Assembly: GCA_025531455.1 (NCBI GenBank)
Contig: JAMYHL010000010.1
Location: forward strand, 868,001 to 932,000
Origin: Apiotrichum sp. Y4204
Taxonomy: Eukaryota; Basidiomycota; Tremellomycetes; Trichosporonales; Trichosporonaceae
DNA length: 64,000 nucleotides
Reading direction: 5' to 3'
How positions within the stretch are numbered: position 1 is the stretch's first letter; every line of letters starts with the position of its first letter. The position numbers and the translations under genes are program-made. The notes under the pieces were generated by a model. That model had not been told where the DNA came from, made no database searches, and was given only the letters and a program-made list of their open reading frames with translations. Shown here in pieces: positions 11,106 through 23,378 of this stretch.

Positions 11106-12849
11106 ATGGACTCGATCATCGAAACACAGCGCGCACAACACGAGGCGATAGAGCGCTATGAGCAAGCTCTCGCCGAGGTTCTCATGCAGAACCCTAGGGC
11201 GGTAAGTGTTGCACGACACACAATTGCCAAGAGTTACGTCCTGACGCCCAGCAACGCAACATTACCTGGCGCGATCGCACAGCGGCAGAGATTCTCGAGC
11301 GCATCGGGGAGCTGAGGCACACCCTGGTGGAGATGTACGAGGACTTGCCGGGGTAAGTCAATTATTACTTGTTGTTGCGCAGCGTGTCGCTGACGTACAG
11401 ATTGCGACCGACAGAACTCGCTCTTCTCTCCGCACCGCCCCCGGGTGAGGGTGTGGATGAGTTGGCCGAATTCTATACGCGTTTCGAGGAGATCAAGGAC
11501 TTCCACAAGAGGAATCCCAATGTGAACGCACGCGAGTTTATTGACGGGGTGGATGAGATGGTCAACGGCGATGGTCTTGAGGTTACATATGTCGAGGACC
11601 CCGAGACTGGCCACAACCAGAAGATTGTGACTGATCGTGAGTTTGTTGTTGATTCTATACTGAACGCCGCTGACCCCAGCCCTTGACAACCTTTTCTCTG
11701 GAGAGGAGGCGTTTGGAAAGCATCTGGACCTTTACGAATACCACTCGCAGTACCTCAACCTCAAAGGGTCATCACGTCTGTCATACATTGGCTACCTGGA
11801 CATGTTGCGTCACGGTCGCGTGGAGCGCACCCTTGACCTCAAGGAGAAGAGCTACCCGGCATATCTCACATACGTGAAGGGCCTCTACACATATCTCGTC
11901 GGATTCTTTGAGCGGGCGCTTCCGCTAATCGACATCAAGACGAAGCTGGCGGCGGACGAGGCCAAGTTCGAGGCCGACTGGGAGGCTGGGAAGGTTGAAG
12001 AGTGGTCTGAAGGAGGGCCGACAAAGGTCGCCAACGGGGGAGCAGGGATCTGGTGCCCGTACTGCCAGAAGAACTATTCAAAGCAGACGGTGTACGACGC
12101 GCACCTCAAGTCGGACAAGCACAAGAAGAAGGAGGCAACAGGCAAGGCCGTGTCGCAAGCCGAGGCTGGTGCTTCGGCGGCAGGACCATCATCCTCGTCG
12201 CGCGACAAGCACAAGCTTCCAGCACGGTACACTGTCCTTGTCATGTCGCTTCTTGCCTTCTCCCCGATCCCCGAGCTACTCGCTGAGAGCCGATCCGAGG
12301 TCGAGCGTCGAATGGCCCTCACCGCGCGTGAACGTGAGGCGGAGGTTGTCGAGTCGGAGGAGGCACCGCCACCTGTCGAGGAGGTAATTCGCGCGGAGGA
12401 GGATGAGGAGGACGAAGACGGAGCAGTTTACAACCCGCTCAAACTCCCGCTCGGCTGGGACGGCAAGCCGATCCCCTTCTGGCTTTTCAAACTGCACGGC
12501 CTGGGTGTCGAGTTTAAGTGCGAGATTTGCTCAGACTACGTGTACATGGGACGCAAGGCGTTTGACCGCCATTTCCAGGAGTCGCGCCACGCGTTTGGTA
12601 TGCGTGCCCTGGGACTGCCGAACACGCGTCACTTCCACGAGATAACGAAGATTGCTGATGCGCTTGCTCGTGAGTTCCACAGTGTGACTCCCTAAAACCC
12701 TCGCTAACGTGGCAGTTGCCGACAAGCTCAAACGCGAAGGAAGGCAGGAGCTCGCAGCGATGGAGAAGGCGGAGGAGTTTGAGGATGCGGACGGAAACGT
12801 GTACGACAAGAAGACATACGAGGACCTGAAGCGCCAGGGCCTCTTGTAG
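11106..12849 (+). CDS. PRP9: Splicing factor 3A subunit 3 (SF3A3/SF3a60/Prp9)
   Basis: Five exons: 11106-11201, 11252-11352, 11401-11636, 11680-12669 and 12716-12849, giving 518 residues, close to the usual 500. SF3A3 is part of the SF3a complex of U2 snRNP and is needed for prespliceosome assembly in the nucleus. Seen: the N-terminal helical region, the conserved segment with LSYIGYLDM and TLDLKEKSYPAYLTYVKGL, a U1-like C2H2 finger at about residue 270 (CPYCQKNYSKQTVYDAHL...H), an acidic linker, and the C-terminal matrin-type finger at about 425 (CEICSDYVYMGRKAFDRHF...H). Start ATG at 11106 gives MDSIIETQR, matching the family N-terminus. Firm assignment. Confidence 0.93.
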
Positions 12850-12963
12850 AAGTGTTGGTGTGATGAGGTCGAGACGACAGAGGAGGCGGCAGATTCACAG
12901 ACTCTCCACATAGTGCAGCATAGAGCACCTGTAGTCGTGATGATTGCATCATATATCTTATAT

Positions 12964-15062
12964 CTACACGGGCACCTCCCAGTTGCGCACGCACGCGTCG
13001 GCGCCAGCGCTGACAATCTTCGAGTCGGTCTCGAAGTAAACACCAGCAACACCACCGGGGTGTGAGTTCCTGATCACAATATTGCTGGCGATCTTGTCCA
13101 CGTTCCAGATGTAGATGCTCTCGTCGGCACCGCCTGACACAATGCGGCGGCCAGACGGGGAGAAGGCCACACTGGCGATGCGACCAGAGTGGAAGGTCCA
13201 ACGCGACGACACGAGGACCTTCTTCTCCTTGACGTCGATGAGCACCAGGCGGCCGGCGGCGTCTCCAGAAGCCAGTAGCGACCCGTCAGGGCTGAACGCG
13301 AGCGAGAGGACCTCGCCCTTATTGTCCTCAAACTCGGCGAGGATAGAGACCTGGCCGCCGCTGACAGAACCGAGGGCTACCTTCTTAGCACCGAGTCCGA
13401 AGGCGACAATGTCGCCGCTGGAGCTGCCAAATGCGGCGACGGCGGTGGTCGCACCGGGGTGGACGGTCGGAGTACCATTAGTGGGAGTTATCTCGAGACC
13501 AGCAGGAGACGATACGTAGACAGCGGAAGGGGTAGCCGCGATTCCCGTGGGCTGAGCTTTGGTTGGTGCACTCGCCGTGGTGAAAGCGTCTCCCGAGATG
13601 GACGAAACCTTGTCATCCCACGCGGTAGAGTACACCTTGCCTGTGCCGTCCGACGCAATACCGACGACGCGCGAGGTGTGTCCATTGCCAGACACGTTGA
13701 CGCATTCGCCTTCCCTCTCACCGTACGACGCCCCAATGGCGAAGGCCTTGACGCTGCCATCGAAGCTGCCGGTGTAGAAGGTCTGACTGTCACCGCTTCC
13801 CGACGGGGTCGCAGCCGTGATGGCCTTTGTTGGGCCGTAGAGCGTGCGCCACTTGTCCGACGCCTCACGGGTGTCGAAAACGTTGAGGTTACCGTTGCCA
13901 GACACAGAGATGACAGTGTTGGGGTTGACGTACACGACGCCGTTCTGCTGCGAGTCCACGTCCGAGCCGATAGTGTAGGTCTGCGCCGCCTTGGACGTGG
14001 CGACGTCCCAAATGGAAACAATACCGTCCGCTCCGGCGGTTGCAAGCTTGGTCGAGTCGCCACTCCAGGAGAGTGCCATGAGACTGTTGCCAGCCGCCGA
14101 GCCAACAATCTCCGACTTGAGGTCGCCATCCTTGCCGTCGTAAAAGAACAGCTTGGCATCCGAGCCAACGCTGGCAAAGAGGTCACCGTTGGGCGAGAAG
14201 CCCACGTCACGCACAAAGCGCGTGTGTGTCTGGATCAACTTGTCGTACTTGAACGGCACGGCAGTGTGCATGACAATACTGTTGTCGTCCGAGCCGGACA
14301 CCGCACGGAATGGACGCTGGTGGCGCACCGAGATGCAAGTGATTGGCTAGACCGTTAGCATAGTGGATAGAATGTGGTCATGCCATCCTCACCTTTGCGT
14401 GGCCAGTGATCTCACCGCACGTCGAGCCGGAGTCGATGAAGAACGCCGCGCCAAACCTGTTGTCAGCGTGACCCAATTGACACAATCTCCACACAGAGGT
14501 GCTCTCAATATCCTTTCCTACTCACTTGCCCTTGCCCTCTCCGCCGACCACGAGGCGCTTGCTCTCGCCGTCCCACGCGAGGTCGTTGATGCGGCCACCA
14601 AGCGGGCGAGCCTCGAGCTTGATAATGTTCTCGGCCGGGTTGGTCGCGTCCCAAACACGGACGTTTCCCTGTACATCTCCCGAAGCGACATAGAATCCCG
14701 AGGGGGAGAAGCGCGCGACGGTGGTCGTCGTGGTGTGCTCTGCTAGGTCAGCGTGGGGCGGAAGAGGGCGACTCACGGGTGTAGGCGTGCGCGAGCGCCG
14801 GGTTCTGCGGTTAGCGCCCCTTCCATCTCACAGACGCACGTTCAGATCGCGGATCTAACGTCAGCTGTGTCCAGAGATGTGCACCTACGATAACGGCACG
14901 GCCGTTGGTGTAGATGAGCTTCTCGCCCTTCGGGTCGACACCGAGCTTGGTGGACTCGGAACGCGCCGTCGCCGGGTTGCACGGGTAGAGGTTGCCTGGT
15001 GTCAGCGCTTGCATCGCCCTTTCTGATCACCCATCGGGATGCTCACCTGCTTTCCAAGACAT
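12964..15062 (-). CDS. AIP1: Actin-interacting protein 1 (WDR1 family, WD repeats)
   Basis: Seven exons: 15062-15047, 14995-14889, 14854-14840, 14804-14777, 14739-14526, 14456-14393 and 14346-12964, giving 608 residues, the standard length. Aip1 works with cofilin to disassemble actin filaments at cortical actin sites. Seen: the family N-terminus with [26 protein letters not shown] and IRDLN, then repeated WD blocks such as [27 protein letters not shown] and [14 protein letters not shown], ending [13 protein letters not shown]. The exon coding IRDLN is 15 nt and the first exon 16 nt. It converges with SF3A3 (114 nt between stops). Confidence 0.92.
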
Positions 15063-15368
15063 GTTCGAAGTTGTTGACGTTGGATGAAGGTTGTTGACTG
15101 GGTTCCTTGATATAAATACCACCACGATGGATGTCGTGGCCACGCTCAGTGCACAGAGGTGAGTCCCTGATGTGACTGACGTATTTGTTGATCGCACTGC
15201 CCCGCCTCCACCCTGCTGGGCCGCAGTCTGGCAACCAGATAATAAAGTCAAACCACAATGGCTGTTTCGGCCAAATTCCTTGACGCGTTCTATTACCATG
15301 CGTGAATGCATGAAAGTCACAATGCTACAATCGATGCCAATCATCTACACAATACGTCTATGAATCAG
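15063..15368. promoter_or_regulatory. AIP1 upstream region
   Basis: 306 nt between AIP1 and the end of the downstream HDA1 gene, both minus. It holds a TATA-like TATAAATA at 15111-15118 (minus strand TATTTATA), about 50 nt upstream of the AIP1 start codon. No gene seen. Confidence 0.45.
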
Positions 15369-17877
15369 CTACACCACGACTATGGGCGACGAAGAACTGC
15401 CATTCCGCTCGTCCGCATTGGCCAACGGCTTTGGAATCCGCGACTCGACGAACGTCTTGATCTCAGGCAGTACGTCAGACAAGACATCGACAACCTGCGA
15501 TTTATCAGAAGTAAAAATTTGACCGCCGAGGCGACGGTGCAAACGCTCCTCTCCAAGAAGCGGATGGATCTTGGGCACGTAGACGCGATTGCACCCCTTA
15601 AACCAGTTACGTTTGTTTTCGTTTTGCGGGTCGACGCGGACCAGCGAATGCAGGCCGCCAACCTGTACGACGGCTTTGACGTGCGACTCCACGTCGACGT
15701 GATTGATAAGTTCCATCAACGCCTGGCATCCAGTTCCGTGTCCGATAAGAACGACATTCTTTGCGTCCCCAATTCTTCCATCAGTACCATTTCACAAGAG
15801 AACCACTCACTCAATGATGTTGTCCCAGATGTAGCGGAGTAGCTGCCCTTCAGTCTTGTCTCCACGGCTGGACACCATCTTGGGCTGATCCTGACAATTA
15901 GCTGAATGGGATCGAAATGAAAACATACAGGAGCAAAGGATGTCGGCAATTGACGGAGAACATTGACGTCGATGAGATTCCACTTGTTGCCAAGCACCCA
16001 GTCAAGGACGACATCGGACACGTCCATAAGATAACTTCTGGTCATATTGATATCGGAGCACGCTGAAGTGTTTTGTTCCACACGCAAGTTTCCGAAATCG
16101 TGCACGAAGATGACCGTTACGTCCTCATTTTTGCCAGTGAAGATACCATCGGTGCAATGAATTTGGTCCTTGAAGGATTCGTTGAGCTCCTCGTTCGCAA
16201 GAGGTATCGTCGAGAGGTTGTACTTGTTCAACAAGTGTGATGTACGGTACGACTTGAGAAGTTCTGCGATAGAGACGATCATACTGTCGTCGGTGGAACC
16301 AACCTCTGGAGGTTCGCAAGTTGGCGCGTTGATATTCTTCCAGTACTTGGATTGAACTTTGGCGACCTGGCTCACGACTTCCACAGCGAGATCAGATGCG
16401 GATGCATTGCCAACCTCCTGAGGCGTTTCTCCGAGTAGAACTTCGGCAACTGCGAGGGCCGAGACCGAAATCGCCTCGAGATTGTAACCACCCTGATGTC
16501 AGATCCAAGACAATCAAGTCCCCTTACCTCGAGTGCGACCACCACTTTGCCGCCAGCCAAAGCACTCAGCATGTGTGTCATATGGCCGTACCCCGCCGGC
16601 GTGACCTTACACAGGCCCAACTGGTCCCCCTCAGCGGCGTCAAAGCCGGCCGAGACTATCGTCAGTACTAGCTAATTGACGCCGAACCTGTACCCCTCTT
16701 TATTCACTCACTGATGACGAGGTCTGGGTTAAACTCATAGGCGATGGGCATGATGATGCGCTGGAACGCATAAATATAGTCGGCATCACCAAAACCATGG
16801 GTAGGCCAAGGAATGTTGACGGACGTTCCTTCTCCCTTGCCCTCGCCGACCATGTCGGCGGCACCAAAGTCGCTCGAGGGATAGAACCGACCGCCGTCGT
16901 GGCGATGCAGGGACATGTAAAGCACACTGTCATCCTTCCAGAAGGCCCGCTGTGTGCCGTTGCCATGATGAACGTCCCTGTGAGTAAGCGCTGTACCTTA
17001 GCCCAGCAACTCACCAGTCTAGAATGAGGACCTTCTTTGCCAGGCCCTGCGCCTGCATCTCACGAGCAGCAACAGCAACGTTGTTGAAGAAACAGAAGCC
17101 CATGTGCTCGTCCGGCTCCGCATGATGCCCTGGCGGGCGAACAATGGCAAAGGCGTTACGAACCTCACCAGTGCAAACCGCCTTGCATGCCTGAATGACA
17201 CCTCCGCATGACAGTCTGGCACAGCGGGCTGTTTCACGACAGACATAGAGCGACAAGCCCTCGTAATAGTGCCGAGTATCCAGGAATTGCTCATCCGTCA
17301 TTGCTAGCAGTTAGTAGGGCCAGAGATGAATGTGCAACGCACCCTCTGTGCCGTGCACCTTCATCCAGTGATTCTCGTCATGGACGTGGACTACTTGCTC
17401 CATTGTGGCCTCTCGGGAAGGAAGTTGCTTCATACGACGAATGAGTCCACCCCCCTTAAGACGATTGAAGATACGCTTGATTCGCATAGGTTCTTCCGGG
17501 TGCAAGTCGTCCCGTCCAGCCAGAGCGTTGTCGGGCGTAGGTGTGTAGGCGTCATGACAGTGCAGCATCATGAGCGGGTCGTAAACATAACCAGTGCGTG
17601 GCATGCGGTCCGGCACCTGGTGGTCATCGCCAACTGAGATAAGCGTGGCATTCGGGTTGCTAATGGTTGTGAGAGACGAGCCTGCCGGTGGGGTGTCCTG
17701 TCCATTTGGGGCCATCAGTGAAGCACCGCTCGCAGGCAACTGTTGGCCATTCGCTTTGGGCCACGGCTGGGAGTCGACATCCATGGCAATCGGGGCCGTC
17801 TCAGTCGTAGCCTGGACTTCAACAGACTGAGATCCAGCAGCAGCCGACTGCATATCAGTAGGAGGATCCACGTCCAT
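15369..17877 (-). CDS. HDA1: Class II histone deacetylase Hda1/Clr3 with Arb2 domain
   Basis: Seven exons: 17877-17343, 17303-17015, 16977-16712, 16655-16528, 16492-15929, 15890-15811 and 15774-15369, giving 755 residues. The enzyme removes acetyl groups from histone tails and represses transcription or builds heterochromatin. Seen: the deacetylase domain at about 95-445 with [20 protein letters not shown] (catalytic His pair at about 238-239), the zinc-binding DVHHGNGTQ at about 276-284, [11 protein letters not shown], and GGYNL near its end. The C-terminal third contains [14 protein letters not shown], typical of the Arb2-like region of Hda1 and Clr3. The N-terminal 90 residues are low complexity. 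The start is the first in-frame ATG; an extra upstream exon cannot be excluded. Confidence 0.9.
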
Positions 17878-18521
17878 CACGCTCAAAGTGGATGGGATCG
17901 GAACGGTTCCAAGAGGGATGTTGACGATCCAAGAGGTGCGTTTCGCTTATGGCGCAAGTCGTTGGCCGAGAGCCCTGTTGTCGCTGTCTTGAAGCGCGTT
18001 TCTTCTCCCCACTCTAAGAATGTTGGATCCGTCAACGTCGATGAGCGACGAAGCGATGGTGGTCGCGATGCCTCTGGTGTTATGATTGATGTTGATGTTG
18101 CAACCGTCAAACATCAACTTGGGAATCCTCGTTCCTAAGTGGCCGCGGTCCCCCAAGTCTTTCACAACCAACTTCCGAGTTCAGATATGCAGATACGCGG
18201 ATACGCGGGATACGATTAACAGTCATTTTGTTTCCGCTAATCAAAAACGACCCTCATGGTATTTGCACCTGGTCGCGTCCGAGAAGCTCATCTTATCGAT
18301 CAAGTATCGATGTTGGATATTTGGATGTTGACGGATGACGCGCTTCGTTCGCGACTGGCAAGCTGGCAATGGTCAGATCGGTCAGAGCTGGTACCGCGGG
18401 ACGATCAGAAGTGAGCCAACTTTCGGGGCATCGCGTACTCTGATCTCTGACAATCAACCAACTATTCTTCCAACAGTGTCCTCGCCAACACAACGGTTTC
18501 CCTCCACTCTCCGTGCCCAGT
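17878..18521. promoter_or_regulatory. Divergent promoter region of HDA1 and AP-3 beta
   Basis: 644 nt between two divergent start codons. Contents: a short repeat of GGATACGCGG at 18196-18210 and a region with ATCGAT steps near 18296-18310. No gene seen. Confidence 0.45.
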
Positions 18522-21183
18522 ATGATAAACCGACTAGGGCAGAGGATCAAGGAAAACTTCCATGAGACGACACGCGATCTCAACCTCCTCTCCGGTGGGG
18601 GAGGAGGCAGCAGCAACCCATACTTTGACGCCTCGGAGGACAAGGTCTATGAGATTTCCAAGCTCCTAGAATCGCGTACCGAGAGCGAGCGCCTCGAGGG
18701 AATGAAGCGTATTATTGCTGCAATGAGCAAGGGACGCAACATGGAAACATTCTTTGCTCAGGTGGTCAAGAACGTTGTCGCTACCAGCATTGAGATCCGC
18801 AAGCTAGTCTACATCTACCTCCTCCGCTATGCGTCGACCAACTCGGACCTCCTACTCCTATCCATCAACACGTTTCAGAAGGACCTTTCGGATCAGTCTC
18901 CCTTGATTCGATCCATGTCTCTTCGTGTTCTGACGTCAATTCGCCTTCCTATTATCCAAGGTGAGCTGCTGCCTCGGGCATCCAAGCTGACATACCAGGT
19001 ATTGTCATGCTTGGCCTCAAGAAGCTGGTCAACGATAGAAACCCCTATGTTCGAAAGACAGTGGCCGGAGGTCTTGCAAAAGTCTATGAGTGTGTTGAGT
19101 GTTTTGAATGTCGTCTGACACCAGCATGGACTCGACTACGCTGTCTGAGCTCATCCCTCTTCTGCAGACACTTCTTGCGTCTCAGTCTCCGCTCACTCTC
19201 GGTCCCACTCTAACTGCGTTTTCCGAGATTTGTCCCGATAAACTTGATCTCCTGCATCCGTACTATCGCCATCTATGTCGACAGTTAGGTGACGCCGACG
19301 AGTGGGGACAGCTCGTGGCGTTGGATGTCCTAACCCGCTACGCTCGCACGATGCTTGAGAAGCCTGAAGCAGCTGGCGATGTCCGTCTCTCTCCGAAGGT
19401 CGCAGAGAATGGAAAAGAAGATGAGGACGAATTTGAAGGTCTTGATGTCGATCTTGCAATGCTTCTCGACCACGCCAAGCCGCTTCTGCAGTCGCGCAAT
19501 CCTGCGGTGATATTGGCTGCCGCCAAAATGTTCTTCAACCTCGCTCCGGCCGGTCACAGTGCAGTGGGACAGGAGCTTATGGTAGCTCCCCTCCTTCGTT
19601 TAGCTGGAAGTGCGGCATCGGAGAATTCTCGGGGCTCTTGCGAGATTGCCGCGCTGACTTGGGAAGTGATTGCATCTATGGCTGACGAGCGTCCTGTGAG
19701 TGGAGCCGGCGGTTCATTTCGACTGACAGTAGTGGCTATTTGCGAGCCATTACTCGCGATTCTTCCTGCACGCCACAGATGCCTCGGCCGTCAAGATGTC
19801 CAAACTGAAGGCAATGGTGACCCTTGTCTCTAACGACAACGCCACCACGTCGATCCGCGAGTTCAAACAATATGTCAACTTTCCCGACGACACTGTGGCC
19901 AAGGCGGCTGTTGATGCCGTCGGACATTGCGTCCGCACGCAGCCGTCAGTTGCCGATGCTGGTCTGCGGACACTCATGAAGCTCCTCAAGAGTAGCAGAA
20001 GTGAGTCAACGCAATGACGCATGATCTGATTTTAGGCTTCCTCGTTGCCCAGGCAGTCATCGTTTTGAAGGGCGTGATTCTTGGAGGGATTTCGCTTTCA
20101 ACCCCGCAAAACCTTGTCGCCCGCCTTGCTCGTCAACTGGACAACATCACCAACTCGAGTGCTCGTGCGAGCGTCTTCTGGCTCGTTGGCCAGTTTGCCG
20201 CTGACGACGGACCTGATACGACTATGGGTTTGAAGTGGGAAGGAGTAGCGCCATGGGTCCCCGACGTACTGCGCAAGGGTGTAAAGGGATTCGTGACCGA
20301 GGAGCACCCTGCCAAGTTGCAGGTACTCACTTTGGCGAGCAAGCTTCTCGTTCTGTCTCCCTCTACAGCCAAGCTGAATGTGCTGTCGCAATACCTTTTT
20401 ACCCTTGCGCGGTATGATGCCGACTATGATGTTCGCGATCGTGCACGCTTCCTTCATGCTCTCCTCCGCGGAGTGCGTGAAGAGAAGAAGTTTGGTGACG
20501 CTGATGAAGAGGAAGAGCTTGGCGGGGTGACGCTGCGCCGGGAGCAGGCCAAGGTAGTCCTCCTTGGTTCCCGTCAAATCGCAAGCAGTGTAACTGCAGA
20601 CCGTGAGTGGGACCTGCCAATGCAGCTCAGCTTACAACTCAGACGGCAACTTCGAAGTCGGTACAATGTCGCGTGTCGCGCACCGCAAGTTGGGCAACTA
20701 CCAGTCTCTGCCAGACTGGACAGACGACCCGACCGACTCGTCGCTGCGCGAATCCGATGTGAGTTTGGATCTCCCATATCCTGCTGACCGCAGTTCGACC
20801 GGCCCGAGCCCTCACCCACACCAGTGGCGTTCTCATCTGCAGGACCCCCGCTATCTGTTCCCCGCCTTGTTGCCAACTCGGCGCAGTTCTCAAACCTTGC
20901 CTCGCCGGCGGGTTCGTCCCCCGCGGGATCCATTCCGCACGCTGCACGAAACAAGTTCCGCGATCTCGACGACTTCCTCAACTCGGATGAGAGCGAAGAA
21001 GAGACGGAAAGCGAGGAAGAGTACACACCAGCTCCCCGCCCACAAGCCATTGTTCCAGAGTATGACCTTGACACCGACGAGAATAGCGAGGAAGAGGAAG
21101 ATGAGGAGGAAGAGGAGGAGAGTGAGGAGGAGAGTGAAGAAGACAGTGACGAGGATGATGAGAATGCGAGACTGTATCGTTGA
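18522..21183 (+). CDS. APL6: AP-3 adaptor complex beta subunit
   Basis: Seven exons: 18522-18960, 18999-19089, 19125-19695, 19733-20000, 20036-20602, 20643-20758 and 20794-21183, giving 813 residues. AP-3 carries cargo from the Golgi/endosome to the vacuole; the beta chain is a large trunk subunit made of helical repeats. Seen: the adaptin N-terminus (YFDASEDKVYEISKLLESR, ERLEGMKRIIAAMSKGR), LVNDRNPYVRKTVAGGLAKVY, a trunk of HEAT/armadillo-like repeats to about residue 640, then a long hinge that is acidic and serine-rich, ending in runs of Glu and Ser, as in AP-3 beta hinges. No C-terminal ear domain follows, as is common in fungal AP-3 beta. Most introns here are 35-38 nt. Stop is 61 nt from the end of HTS1. 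Confidence 0.88.
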
Positions 21184-21244
21184 TAGTCTTGCATGAAGGA
21201 TGTGTAATGCGTGCATCATGAATCTACCATCTATCCCTCTCCGC

Positions 21245-23042
21245 TCAGGCCAGACGAGCCTGGAGATACTCAACGACCTTGTCAAGTGGCACCTCCTCAC
21301 CATTGTCCTGCCCAGCCTCGCGCTCGACACCCTGCTCCTTGATCCGGACGATGCCATTCTCGAGCTCCTTCGGCGCGAGAATGGCAACAAAGCGAACCTG
21401 GTCAGAGTCGGCCTGGGCCCACTGGGCGGGAGCCTTGGGCTTGCCCTTGTACATGAACTCGGCCTAGTGTCAGCGAGAGAGGAGTCATGGCGGCTTACCT
21501 TGATGCCCGCGTCCCAGAGCTTCTTCGCAAACTTCATCCGCTCCGGAAGGAGTCCGCCGCCAAGAGCCATGATGTACACCTCGGTCTCCTTGGAGCGCGG
21601 CTTAAGGGCACGTCGGCGCGACTCGAGGATGGCGTACACACGCTCAACACCAATGGACACACCCACGCACGGGACCTTGTCACGCTTGGACCCGGCAGCC
21701 TCAGCGAACATGTTGACAAGGTTGTCGTAACGGCCACCCGCAGCGATCGAGCCGACACCAACCGCGCTCTCGTCAACACCGTCCTCGTTGACGGCCTTCG
21801 CAGCCTTCTTGCCCTTGCTCTTGGCCTCCTCCTTGGCCTCGGGAGCGGCCGCAGACGGCGGGGCGGAACCGTCGGTGATGGCCTCGTAGATGATACCAGT
21901 GTAGTAGTCGAGACCGCGGGCGAGCGACATGTCAAAGCTCATCTTGTCGAGAATGCCGTATGCGTGCTCCAGGTAGTCGAAGAGAATGGCCATATCGGCG
22001 AGACCCTCCTTGGCCGAGGGAATGGCGTTGAGCGCTTCGTCCGCCTGCAGCTTCTCGAGAACCTCACGACCCTTGCCTGTCTTGTCAGCTACAGCCCAAA
22101 AACCTAGTGCTCACCTTTGAGGCCGACGTACTGCCCAATACGGTCTGCAACAGCGGGGTCAAGGCCCTTCTCCACGGTCATCTCCTTCTTGACATCCGCC
22201 CATGGAAGCTTGTCCAGCTTGTCCACAGCCGACGAGATCGCACGCGTCTTGTCTGCAGGAACACCGGCAAGCTCAAAGATACCGTCAAGGATCTTGCGAT
22301 GGTTGAGCTTGATGGTAAACTCGCCAATCTCCAGACCCTCGAGCGCCTCGCAGAGGATCAGGAGGATCTCGGCGTCGGGGACCATGGGGTCGTACGTGCC
22401 AGCAATGTCAAAGTCGCACTGGTAGAATTCACGCATACGGCCCTTGGACATGACGGGCTGATCACGGCGGTACACCTTTGCGATGTGGTAACGCTTCATG
22501 GAGGTAATGCCGTTCATGGCAACGTAGCGGGCGAAGGGGACTGTAAGGTCGTAGCGGAGCGAGCAGAGCTCACCACCCTGGTCCTGGAGGTCGTAAATGA
22601 GCTTCGAGTCCTCACCGTACTTGCCGGCAAGGATGTCCTTGAGCTCAAAGACCGGAGTGTCGATCGTCTCACCACCATGCTTGGCAAAGATGCGCTCCAG
22701 TGTCGAGAAGATGTGCTTGCGGAGAAGGGCAGCAGCCGGCTTGTGGTCAATGGTACCCTTGGGGACCTTGAGCTGGAAGCCTGCCGGGCCATCTTTCTTG
22801 TCCTTGGCCTGCTGAGCCTTGAGGGCCTTCATCTCCTCGACCTCGGCAGTGGCATCCTGCTTGGCGACCTTGAGCGCCTTGATCTTATCCTGCAGCTCCT
22901 TGATGCGAGCGTCGACGTCCGACATGGTGTTACGGGTGGTGGAGGTTGCCGAAATGAGACGGAGGGAGATGGGGAGGGTCGAGGGGGAAACGCGGAGTGA
23001 ATTTGCGTTTATTGCTGCTCGTCTGGCGAAGCGCGTGAGCAT
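21245..23042 (-). CDS. HTS1: Histidyl-tRNA synthetase, probably dual-targeted
   Basis: Three exons: 23042-22115, 22076-21499 and 21463-21245, giving 574 residues. It charges tRNA-His. Seen: class II motifs, including motif 2 with [22 protein letters not shown] split across YRRDQP and [10 protein letters not shown], the HisA signature GLDYYTG, and a C-terminal anticodon-binding domain starting [11 protein letters not shown] second in-frame ATG at 22925 begins [12 protein letters not shown], the usual start of the cytosolic enzyme with its WHEP-like helices. The 39 residues before it are rich in Arg, Ser and Leu with no acid residue, like a mitochondrial presequence. By analogy with yeast HTS1, two starts could serve two compartments; that is inference. 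It is head-to-head with GCN20. Confidence 0.92.
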
Positions 23043-23378
23043 GCAGATGGAGTAATGAACGAGGTGTTCTGTTTTGTGGTTGACCAGAATGGGATAGACA
23101 AAATGTTGCTCGACTCGAAAGCTCTGGTCGCTGCTCTCGCCATGCTCGTTGCTGCCCAGCACTCGTTCAAAGCCGGGGCGTCCAAAATGTCGAGCACAGG
23201 GCCAGGGGAAATCAGGAACGCGACAAATCGACAAAGAAGGCTCACGTGGCATATTTGCTCCCGTTTCAACCCCTTGTGGATCGCCCGATCTGCATGCTTG
23301 AACGTTTCCATTCCATCGAAAAAGGCAGACTTCTTGAGGTTGTGTACAACGCATACACTCCGCATAGACAACATCACT
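23043..23378. promoter_or_regulatory. Shared divergent promoter of HTS1 and GCN20
   Basis: 336 nt separate the upstream HTS1 start codon and the GCN20 start codon. It contains a CACGTG E-box at 23243-23248. I do not see a full Gcn4-type TGACTCA site. Confidence 0.6.

Noticed and set aside
22107..23000. Plus-strand frame of about 300 codons opposite HTS1
   Set aside because: Antisense shadow of a conserved synthetase; no domain or splice signals.
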